NCBI GenBank assembly: GCA_005879775.1
Contig: VBJX01000019.1
Span: 1 to 15,066 of the forward strand
Source of the DNA: Chloroflexota bacterium
Lineage (GTDB): Bacteria > Chloroflexota > Limnocylindria > QHBO01
Length of the DNA: 15,066 nt
Direction of reading: 5' to 3'
Made by a program: the position numbers and the translations under genes. Positions within the stretch are counted from its first letter, which is position 1, and each line of letters opens with the position of its first letter. A model generated the notes under the pieces. It was given only the letters and a program-made list of their open reading frames with translations. It made no database searches and was not told the DNA's origin. Below are positions 6,859 to 13,537 of this stretch, in pieces.

Positions 6859-7881
6859 GTGCCCGCCCCAGTGCGCGCCCAGACGTCGGGTGCCACGATC
6901 GCAGAGCCCGCGGCGGAGCCGAGGGGAACCACCGCGGCCGCCGAGCGGCGCCGTGAGCTGGCCACCTACTGGGGCTACCTGGCCGGAGAGCGGGTGATCA
7001 ACGCGCTGCCGCGTTCCGTGGTGCTGCCGCTCGCCACCGCCGCCGGCAACGTGGTCAATGACCTCACTCCCGAGAAGCGGCAGATCGTGCGCGAGAACCT
7101 GTCCCGGCCCCTCGGCCTCGACCCCGACCACCCGCGGGTGCGGCGCGCCGCCCGTCGGGCGTTCCGCAACTACGCCAAGTACCTCGTCGACGTCATGCGC
7201 CTCTCGTCGCTGACCACGGAGCAGATCGATTCGCTGGTGACGATTGACAACTTCGAGCTGCTGGGCGAGGCCCAGCAGGCCGCCCGCGGGGTGCTCCTGT
7301 GCACCGTTCACGTCGGCGGAATGGACCTCATCGCTCCTGCGCTCCATCTCCGCGGCGAGAAGATCCACGTGGTGGCCGATGACACGAGCTACGGCCGTCT
7401 CTACGAGCACCTGCGTGCCATCCGCGCCCGTCACGGGATGAACCTCATTGGCTGGCGCAGCCTGCGCGGCCTGTTCAAGGTGCTCAAGAGCGGAGAGAAC
7501 CTGGTCCTCTTCTGCGACGGCGGCTACCGGGAGGGGGACGTCCCGGTTGAGTTCCTGGGCGAGCCGACCACCTTTCCCGCGGGTCCCGCGGCCCTCTCCG
7601 CACGCTCCGGGGCACCGATCCTGCCGGTCGCCTGCAGCCGGCTGCCGAACGACCGCTTCCGGGCACGCGGGCTGCCGCTGATCTGGGCTGCCAACGACGG
7701 TCCGGCAGAGATCTACCGCGCCACCCAGGAGCTGGCCGACGGCCTGGGCAGCGTCATCGCTGCCGACCCGGGGCAGTGGTACATGTTCCGCCCGATCTGG
7801 CCGCAGACCGATGAGGCGCGCCAGCGCGCCCGGGTCGCGCTCGAGGCGGCGCGTCGCGGCGAGGACTGGACGAAGCGATAG
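6859..7881 (+). CDS. LpxL/PatA-type lysophospholipid acyltransferase (first of two)
   Basis: This member of the LPLAT superfamily (LpxL/HtrB and phosphatidylinositol mannoside acyltransferase group) is likely membrane-associated and transfers fatty acyl chains from acyl-CoA or acyl-ACP onto a lipid-linked sugar or inositol. The catalytic HX4D motif is HVGGMD within TVHVGGMDLIAP (His151, Asp156 from the GTG used here). The later block GDVPVEFLGEPTTFPAGPA is typical of this family. Length is 340 residues from GTG 6859. An upstream GTG at 6820 in the same frame would give 353 residues and a 35-nt overlap with ino1. Neither has a clear ribosome site, and the first 40-odd residues are low-complexity Ala/Pro/Glu. 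Clustering with PI-phosphate synthase and a PimA-like enzyme points to PIM-like lipid acylation. Which hydroxyl it acylates is unknown. Confidence 0.82.
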   Translation: MPAPVRAQTSGATIAEPAAEPRGTTAAAERRRELATYWGYLAGERVINALPRSVVLPLATAAGNVVNDLTPEKRQIVRENLSRPLGLDPDHPRVRRAARRAFRNYAKYLVDVMRLSSLTTEQIDSLVTIDNFELLGEAQQAARGVLLCTVHVGGMDLIAPALHLRGEKIHVVADDTSYGRLYEHLRAIRARHGMNLIGWRSLRGLFKVLKSGENLVLFCDGGYREGDVPVEFLGEPTTFPAGPAALSARSGAPILPVACSRLPNDRFRARGLPLIWAANDGPAEIYRATQELADGLGSVIAADPGQWYMFRPIWPQTDEARQRARVALEAARRGEDWTKR

Positions 7882-7886
7882 GCGGC

Positions 7887-8783
7887 GTGCGAGGGCTGCT
7901 CCTGCGCGCCGGGCTGAACGGCGCCGATCTCGTGGCCAGCAGCCTGCCCCGCGGCCTCGCCTACTGGCTCGCCGATCTCGGGGGACGCGCCTGGTACCGA
8001 TTCGCACCTGACCGCCGGCGGCTGGTCGCCCAGAACCTGGCGCGCGTCGGCGCAGCCACCGGGGGGCCGGTCGATGGAGCGGCGCTGGATCGGCTCGTCC
8101 GTCGAGCCTTCCGGGAGCACGCCCGCTACTACCTGGAGATCCTGCGCATCCCGCACCGTTCCATCGAGGAGATCGGGCGCATGGTGCGCATCGACGACTG
8201 GGAGCATTGGGAGGCGGTGCTGCGCGCCGGTGCGGTCGTCAGCCTGCCGCACATCGGCAACTTCGAGCCGTACGGCTCGTTCATGGCGGCGCACGGCCTG
8301 CGGGCCGTGGCGCCCGTGGAGGAGATCAAGCCCCGCGAGCTATTCGACTTCCTGCGCGCACGGCGTGCATCCGGGCGCGGAGTCGAGCTGGTCCCGCTCT
8401 CGCGAGCTCGCCGCCCGATGCTGCAGGCCCTGCGCGACGGAAAGGTGGTTGGCCTCGTCGCCGATCGCGACCTGGGACGAGGCGGCATTCCGGTGACCCT
8501 CTTCGGTCACCCCACCACCCTTCCCACCGGGCCGGCGCTCCTCTCCCTGGCCAGCGGACGACCGCTGGTCGCCGGCGCCTGCCTGCGGCTGGGACCCGAG
8601 CGCTTCGTGGCCTGGGGCTGGGATATCGAGGTGCCGCTCACAGGCGACCGCGACACCGATGCCGCCTCTCTCACCGTGGCCGTGGCGAGGCGCTTCGAGG
8701 AGGCCATCGCCAAGGCCCCCGAGCAGTGGTGGGCGATCTTTCAGCCGCTCTGGACCGATCAACAGAAGGCGAGGGGCCGATGA
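7887..8783 (+). CDS. PatA-like phosphatidylinositol mannoside acyltransferase (second of two)
   Basis: This 298-residue LPLAT-family acyltransferase has HX4E as HIGNFE (His122, Glu127) within LPHIGNFEP, then ADRDLGRGGIPVTLFG (about 192-207) and TLPTGPALLSLASG. The ADRDL-x-x-x-G-x-x-V-x-x-FG pattern resembles actinobacterial PatA, which palmitoylates the mannose of phosphatidylinositol mannosides at the inner face of the membrane. It starts with GTG at 7887, 5 nt after the preceding acyltransferase, and its TGA overlaps the following PHP gene start (ATGA). The two acyltransferases differ clearly in sequence and in the acidic residue of the HX4(D/E) motif, so they are old paralogs and probably not redundant. 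Of the two, this one looks closer to PatA by memory of the family; no alignment was possible. Confidence 0.83.
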   Translation: MRGLLLRAGLNGADLVASSLPRGLAYWLADLGGRAWYRFAPDRRRLVAQNLARVGAATGGPVDGAALDRLVRRAFREHARYYLEILRIPHRSIEEIGRMVRIDDWEHWEAVLRAGAVVSLPHIGNFEPYGSFMAAHGLRAVAPVEEIKPRELFDFLRARRASGRGVELVPLSRARRPMLQALRDGKVVGLVADRDLGRGGIPVTLFGHPTTLPTGPALLSLASGRPLVAGACLRLGPERFVAWGWDIEVPLTGDRDTDAASLTVAVARRFEEAIAKAPEQWWAIFQPLWTDQQKARGR

Positions 8784-9553
8784 GCGGCCGGTCCGCGGAG
8801 GAGAAGCAGACCCCGCGGGCGGGTGGCGAACGCGGCATGGCCGACATGCACCTGCACACCCTCTACTCCGATGGCACCGCCGAGGTGCAGGCGATCCTGG
8901 ACCACGTCGAGCAGCACACGCAGCTGGACCTCATCGCCATCACCGATCACGAACGGATCGACGGCGCGCTGCGAGCGCGAGAGCTCATCGACGCCGGCGG
9001 CTTTCACTTCGAGGTGGTCGTCGGGGAGGAGATCACCACCCGCCGGGGCCACCTGCTGGGCCTCTTCCTGAGCGAGCGGATCCCTCCCCTGCGTCCCCTC
9101 GAGGAGACGATCGAGCGGATCCATGACCAGGGTGGGATCGCGGTGGCCGCCCACCCGATGGCGCCGCTCACCCCCAGCATCGGGCGCCGCAGCCTCCTGC
9201 GCGTCCAGCAGGACACCGACCCGGCGCACCACCTGGACGCCATCGAGCTGCTCAACCCGAGCGCCGCGGGCCGCCTGCGGCGCCATCACCGCAGCCGGCT
9301 CAACAGCGAACTGCTCGAACTGGCCGCGCTCGGCAACTCCGACGCTCACGCGCTGGAAGGGATCGGCAGCGGCTGGACCTGGTTTCCGGGCGTCAGCGCC
9401 GAGGAGTATCGCGCGGCAATCGAAGCGCGGACCACGGAGCCAGCCGGCCACTACTGGTCGCACTGGCACAACGTGAGCATCTACGGCCGGCAGCTGATCG
9501 CCAAGGCCAGGCATGTCCGGCATACTCTCCGTCCCACAGGAGAGTGGCGATGA
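8780..9553 (+). CDS. PHP-domain metal-dependent phosphoesterase
   Basis: This 257-residue protein of the polymerase and histidinol phosphatase (PHP) superfamily is probably a cytosolic phosphatase with a multi-metal centre. The metal ligands are in order: HLHTLYSDGT (His24, His26, Asp31), ITDHE (Asp56, His57), GEEITT (Glu83), AAHP (His125) and GNSDAH (Asp188, His190). No polymerase or other domain is attached. GAGGGG precedes the ATG, which overlaps the acyltransferase stop; its own TGA overlaps the PimA-like start. The substrate cannot be read from the sequence. The location inside an inositol lipid operon that lacks any other phosphatase makes phosphatidylinositol phosphate or inositol phosphate a reasonable candidate substrate. 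A generic nucleotide or oligonucleotide phosphoesterase role is the alternative. Confidence 0.88.
   Translation: MSGRSAEEKQTPRAGGERGMADMHLHTLYSDGTAEVQAILDHVEQHTQLDLIAITDHERIDGALRARELIDAGGFHFEVVVGEEITTRRGHLLGLFLSERIPPLRPLEETIERIHDQGGIAVAAHPMAPLTPSIGRRSLLRVQQDTDPAHHLDAIELLNPSAAGRLRRHHRSRLNSELLELAALGNSDAHALEGIGSGWTWFPGVSAEEYRAAIEARTTEPAGHYWSHWHNVSIYGRQLIAKARHVRHTLRPTGEWR
9538..9542 (+). promoter_or_regulatory. Ribosome binding site deciding the start of the PimA-like gene
   Basis: AGGAG lies 7 nt upstream of ATG 9550, the best-placed Shine-Dalgarno sequence in the operon. It favours ATG 9550 over the in-frame GTG at 9544, which would leave only 1 nt of spacing. Confidence 0.7.
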
Positions 9554-10743
9554 GCGACGCGACGATGACCAGCGCCTCCTCCCCGCCGGCCCCCGCCCCA
9601 CGGCCGGATCGAGCGGCGCAGCCCCTCAAGATCGGCATCGTCAGCCCGTACGGCTACCCCCATCCGGGTGGGGTCAACGAGCACGTGCGCCATTCCTACG
9701 ACGCCCTGCGCGAGATGGGCCACGACGTGTGGATCATCACCAGCAAGTACGGCAAGGAGCGGGTCGACGAGGGGCACGTCATCCGCCTGGGCACCGGGTT
9801 CGCCTTCCCGGCCAACGGGAGCATGGGGCGCGTGACCCTCGGCTGGCGATTCAAGCAGCAGGCGCGCGAGCTGGTGGCCGAGCAGGGCTTCGACATCCTC
9901 CATTTCCACGAGCCATTCGTCCCTTTCCTCTCGCCCACCGTGCTCGACCAGTCCGAGACGGTCAACATCGCCACCTTCCATGCCTTCGGGGGGTTCTCGC
10001 CCTCCTACTGGGTCGGAAAGTGGTTCGCGGGCCAGCTCGCCGCGAAGCTCGACGCACGGATAGCCGTGAGTGGCGCGGCGCGCCACTTCATCAGCCGCTA
10101 CTTTCCCGGGGACTACCAGATCATTCCCAACGGGGTCGACCTTGCCCGATATGCAGACGCCCAGCCGTACGAGGAGCTGCGCGACGGCACGATCAACATC
10201 CTCTTCGTCGGGCGCCTCGAGGAGCGCAAGGGCCTGATCCACCTGCTGAAGGCCTACAACCGCCTGCGCAAGCGGCACATCGACGCCCGGCTGCTGGTGG
10301 TCGGCTCAGGGCCCAAGCTGCGCGAGTACCGCCGCTACGTTGGCCTGCGCCAGATCCGCGACGTCGAGTTCCTGGGGCGCGTCAGCGACGAGGCCAAGGC
10401 GCGCTACTTCGCCTCAGCCGACATCTTCTGCGCCCCCGCCACCGGCCAGGAGAGCTTCGGGATCGTCCTGCTGGAGGCGATGGCCGCCGGCGTGCCGATC
10501 GTCGCCTCCGACATCCACGGCTACAAGAATGTCGTCCAGCGCGGCGTGCAGGGGCTGCTGGTCGAGCCACGCAACCATCGGGCCCTGGCGGCGGCGCTCT
10601 ACACCCTGTCGCATGACCCCGAGAAGCGACTGCGGATGGGTGAGGCGGGACGTGCCAAGGCGCCGGAGTACTCCTGGGACAGCGTCACGGAGCGGGTCGT
10701 GGAGCTGTATCGCGAAGTGCTGCGCGGCAAGGCGCGCCGCTAG
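9550..10743 (+). CDS. pimA: GT4 glycosyltransferase, PimA-like phosphatidylinositol mannosyltransferase
   Basis: This 397-residue GT-B fold glycosyltransferase of family 4 is expected at the cytosolic membrane face, transferring mannose from GDP-mannose to phosphatidylinositol. Features shared with actinobacterial PimA are the glycine-rich N-terminal loop HPGGVNEHV (Gly40-Gly41), ANGS before an Arg-rich stretch (about 88-94), FDILHFHEPFVPFLS (about 114-128), ATFHAF (141-146), IAVSGAAR, IPNGVD (193-198), the diphosphate-binding FVGRLEERKG (Arg222, Lys227), ADIFCAPATGQESFGIVLLE with the EX7E pair Glu301/Glu309, and AMAAGVPIVASD. It overlaps the PHP stop as ATGA and is the last gene of the operon. 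Its TAG shares bases with the stop of the convergent acetyltransferase gene. The sugar and acceptor are inferred from similarity and context; another GT4 specificity remains possible. Confidence 0.83.
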   Translation: MSDATMTSASSPPAPAPRPDRAAQPLKIGIVSPYGYPHPGGVNEHVRHSYDALREMGHDVWIITSKYGKERVDEGHVIRLGTGFAFPANGSMGRVTLGWRFKQQARELVAEQGFDILHFHEPFVPFLSPTVLDQSETVNIATFHAFGGFSPSYWVGKWFAGQLAAKLDARIAVSGAARHFISRYFPGDYQIIPNGVDLARYADAQPYEELRDGTINILFVGRLEERKGLIHLLKAYNRLRKRHIDARLLVVGSGPKLREYRRYVGLRQIRDVEFLGRVSDEAKARYFASADIFCAPATGQESFGIVLLEAMAAGVPIVASDIHGYKNVVQRGVQGLLVEPRNHRALAAALYTLSHDPEKRLRMGEAGRAKAPEYSWDSVTERVVELYREVLRGKARR

Positions 10744-10749
10744 AGCGGC
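10736..10749. other. Small hairpin holding both convergent stop codons
   Basis: GCCGC (10736-10740), loop TAGA, GCGGC (10745-10749). The CTAG at 10740-10743 supplies TAG stops on both strands, for the PimA-like gene and for the minus-strand acetyltransferase. There is no T-tract on either side, so it is not a normal intrinsic terminator. No other terminator is seen between these convergent operons. Confidence 0.45.
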
Positions 10750-11753
10750 TTGCGGTAGGTCCGTCCCGAGCGTTCCACGACGAAGCCGGTCGCCTCGTAG
10801 ACTCCCAGTGCGCCAGTGGGATTGTCGGCGTCGACTCCCAGGGCGGCGCTCGTGAAACCGGCGTCGCGCAGTCCCCGCAGGCTGTCGGCCACGAGCGCGC
10901 GGGCAAGCCCACGCCGCCGCCACGGGCGCCGGACGCTGACCCCATTGAGGATCGCTCGACGAGCACCGGTCTTCTCGTTGTAGCCGGTCATGACCTGATT
11001 GTTCACAACGCCGGCGACCTCGTCGCCATCCCAGGCGACGCGGACGAGCTCGGCGCGGAAGTTGGGGCCGGAGAAATGCCGATTGAAGGCGTCATCGGTT
11101 TCGTCCATGCCGCCCCAGTGGTCGCGGAAGGCCTCCACGTCGGCGTCAAAGACCTGGCGGTATTGGTCCGGCCGCAATGGCCGGATCTCGAGCCCGGATG
11201 GCAACGGCAGATCCGGGATCTCATCAAGGGTTTCACGCAGCATCTCGAAGAAGTACCGGACCGTCTCGTACCCCTCCGATTCGAGCAATCGGTTGCAACG
11301 CACCTGGGAGTCGTAGCTCCAGCTCTCGAGCCGCTTTTCGAGGCCGGCTGGATGCGTAGCGGCCAACACGCGCAGATGCCGCTCGTTGTGATGCAACAGT
11401 GCGCGACCGATCCCGTGTCCGCGATGCTCCACCGCGACCTCGCCACCTGTGAGGTAGTTCCGGCCGCCGTCATTGTCGCGATCTACCCGCGCCTGCGCAT
11501 AGGCGACGATCTCCCCGGCGAGCTCCACGACCAGCGCATCGGTCATCGGGTCCATCCCGCTCGGGTGGGCGAGCCAATGCTCCCAGTCCGCGGCGTTGCC
11601 GCTTTCCCCGGAGTTGTCCGCAATCGCCGCCGCGTTGTAGAGCTCCGCGAGGCGACCCGCGTCGTCAGGCAGGTGCAGGCGCCGGAACGTAAGCCCCGCA
11701 ATCGGAAGCTCGGCCGCAAGGAGTTCGAGCTCGGAATCGGCGGCGGCGGTCAT
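10740..11753 (-). CDS. Two-domain GNAT N-acetyltransferase
   Basis: This 337-residue protein has two GNAT folds in tandem (about 20-170 and 185-337), the plan also seen in mycothiol synthase and several drug-modifying acetyltransferases. Acetyl-CoA binding loops are visible in both: EHRGHGIGRALL (about 109-120) in the first and RRPWRRRGLARALV (about 275-288) in the second, followed by LGVDADNPTGALGVYEATGF, the usual C-terminal GNAT beta-alpha unit. The acceptor substrate is unknown. It is the last gene of the minus-strand exporter operon; its ATG at 11753 overlaps the stop of the neighbouring paralog (ATGA). It shares sequence with that paralog along its length, including a 20-nt identical stretch, so the pair arose by tandem duplication. 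Confidence 0.85.
   Translation of the reverse strand: MTAAADSELELLAAELPIAGLTFRRLHLPDDAGRLAELYNAAAIADNSGESGNAADWEHWLAHPSGMDPMTDALVVELAGEIVAYAQARVDRDNDGGRNYLTGGEVAVEHRGHGIGRALLHHNERHLRVLAATHPAGLEKRLESWSYDSQVRCNRLLESEGYETVRYFFEMLRETLDEIPDLPLPSGLEIRPLRPDQYRQVFDADVEAFRDHWGGMDETDDAFNRHFSGPNFRAELVRVAWDGDEVAGVVNNQVMTGYNEKTGARRAILNGVSVRRPWRRRGLARALVADSLRGLRDAGFTSAALGVDADNPTGALGVYEATGFVVERSGRTYRKPL
10822..10841. repeat. Copy 1 of a 20-nt direct repeat shared by the two GNAT genes
   Basis: These 20 nt are identical to 11850-11869. They encode the conserved GVDADNPT region of domain 2. The surrounding sequence is also similar, so this marks a tandem gene duplication rather than a mobile repeat. Confidence 0.7.
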
Positions 11754-12728
11754 GGCTTCGGCTCCAGGTCCATCGGCTTGCGGTAGGCGGTCGAACGTCT
11801 GTCGACCGCGAAGCCGGCACGCTCGTAAACGCCCAGGGCGCTGGTCGGGTTGTCGGCGTCGACTCCCAGCCAGGCGCTGGTCATCCCACGCTCGCGCAAC
11901 TGCACCAGGCTGCGGGCCACGAGGGCGGCCGCCAGTCCGCGGCGCCGCCAGGGGCGTCGCACGAAGACGCTGTCCAGCAGTCCGCGCTTGCGGTTCAGTT
12001 CCTCGTTCTCACGTGCCTCGATCTTGTTGAAGACCGCCCCCGCCACGTGGTCCCCATCCCAGCCCACCACGAACAGGGAGGGGTCGAAGTCCGGGTCCTG
12101 GGTCCACTCGGCAAATGCCGCGTCGTCGGCGGTGAATCCGCCCCAATGGTCGACGAACGCATCGGCATCGGCGTCGAAGAGCTGGCGGTAGAGCGACGGA
12201 TCGTCAGCCGGACGCACCTCGATTCCCTCTGGCATGGGCGGGACCACGATCTCGTCGAGCGTGGGGCGGACCATGTCGAAGAAGTAGCGGACCGGCTCAT
12301 AGCCGTTGGCGAGTTCCGTAGACGCGGGGCCGATCGGTGGCGTGCCCAGTCGCCACCATCCGTGCCCGCGCCTCGTTGTGCGCCAGGATCGCGGAGCCGA
12401 TCCCTCGGCGCTCCCAATCGGGGTCCACCTGACCGCGCGTCCGATGCTCACGGAGCCCATCGGTCGTGTCGATCCACGCGGTCCATCCGTAAGCGACGAC
12501 CTTCTCGGCCACCTGCGCGACGACCACGTCGAGCGCCGGATCGAACCGATCCGACGGGTGGGCCAGCCCATTGGTCAGAACCTCCACCGAGATGCGCTCG
12601 TCGATGCCGATTCGCTCGTTGCTCGCGTTGAAGATGCGGACCATCTCGATGATGTCCGCCGGTCCGGCGTACGGGCGCAGGACGAGGCCTTCCGGAACGC
12701 GACGGTCAGCAGGTGCTTGCGTGGTCAT
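11750..12728 (-). pseudogene. Two-domain GNAT N-acetyltransferase, frameshifted near 12320-12335
   Basis: This is a paralog of the downstream two-domain acetyltransferase, read in two frames. The first part (ATG at 12728) carries GNAT domain 1 with WERRGIGSAIL as acetyl-CoA loop and runs to about ATDRPRVYGT, then diverges to a stop at 12297. The second part resumes in another frame near ELANGYEPVRYFFDM and continues through domain 2 (RRPWRRRGLAAALV, LGVDADNPTSALGVYERAGF) to the TGA at 11750. Compared with the intact paralog, about 11 residues are missing between the matching ATHPAG and GYETVRYFFEM positions, which fits an out-of-frame deletion of some 30 bp rather than a one-base slip. It may be a real pseudogene or a consensus error. 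The gene starts 4 nt after the permease stop, within the exporter operon. Confidence 0.78.
11850..11869. repeat. Copy 2 of a 20-nt direct repeat shared by the two GNAT genes
   Basis: Identical to 10822-10841 and at the equivalent place in the frameshifted paralog. Confidence 0.7.
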
Positions 12729-12732
12729 CGGC

Positions 12733-13533
12733 CTATCCGACTCGCTTCAGCTTGCCGGTGCGCTTGGCGTAGCGCTCGGCGATGCCGAAGATCCAGATGC
12801 CGGTCGGGATCAGCACCACGCCCATCAGGGCCAGCGGCCAGACGTCGCCCACGAGCGGCCCGACGCCAGATCCGTCGATCAGGCCCTTGCGGACACCGTC
12901 CAGGACGTAGGTCGCCGGCGAGATGTGAGAGAGCACCTGCATCCAGCCGGGCAGCACATCGATGCTGTAGTAGACGCCGCTGATCAGCAGCAGCACCGAC
13001 TGCAGCACGAACGCCATCTGCGCGCCGCGCTCGACATACATGAGCGGCAGGACGGCCGTTGCCATGCCCAGGCCCACGAAGCTGAACGAGCCGAGCAGCA
13101 TGAACACGATCGCCGTCCCGAAGTTGGCGCGCGACAGGTCCAGCTGGAAGAAGAGCCACAGGATGGCCAGGATGAAGGTGGTGTGCACCAGGCCGTAGGC
13201 GATGGCGTAGAACGCCGAGCCGAGCAGCTGGCTGTAGCGGCGCACCGGGGCCATCATCGTGTACTCCAGGGTCCCCTCCCAGCGCTCCCACTGCACCGTC
13301 TCGGCGATGAACTCGAAGACGAGCGAGAGGTAGTTCCAGAAGATGGTGCCGATCACCAGGACGACCAGCAGCTTCTCGTTGTGCTGGTCCTTCCCGATGA
13401 GGGACACGGCCAGCGCACCGGCCACCGAGTAGACCAGCCAGGCGATCTCCCAGCCCCAGTAGCGCTTCGACAGGTTGAAGTTGCGCTCGACGAAGGCGTA
13501 GCTCGCCCTCAGCTCGCGGGCCATGAGTGTCAT
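12733..13533 (-). CDS. ABC-2 type transporter permease
   Basis: This 266-residue integral membrane protein has six hydrophobic segments (about 28-46, 54-76, 105-132, 140-164, 170-193 and 232-254). The first half contains the cytoplasmic stretch QWERWEGTLEYTMMAPV, and the region LLLISGVYYSIDVLPGWMQVLSHISPATYVLDGVR is typical of ABC-2 exporters of the DrrB/NodJ/lipid- and drug-export type (PF01061-like). It forms the channel for the ATPase encoded 4 nt upstream. The transported compound is not evident; drugs, lipids or glycolipids are all known substrates of this group. ATG at 13533 is used; an ATG three codons later is also possible. The stop is 4 nt from the start of the frameshifted acetyltransferase. 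Confidence 0.88.
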   Translation of the reverse strand: MTLMARELRASYAFVERNFNLSKRYWGWEIAWLVYSVAGALAVSLIGKDQHNEKLLVVLVIGTIFWNYLSLVFEFIAETVQWERWEGTLEYTMMAPVRRYSQLLGSAFYAIAYGLVHTTFILAILWLFFQLDLSRANFGTAIVFMLLGSFSFVGLGMATAVLPLMYVERGAQMAFVLQSVLLLISGVYYSIDVLPGWMQVLSHISPATYVLDGVRKGLIDGSGVGPLVGDVWPLALMGVVLIPTGIWIFGIAERYAKRTGKLKRVG

Positions 13534-13537
13534 CGCT

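Noticed and set aside
6745..8007. Long minus-strand open frame opposite the first acyltransferase
   Set aside because: Antisense shadow. It has an Arg/Gly-rich composition, while the plus strand shows a clear HX4D acyltransferase.
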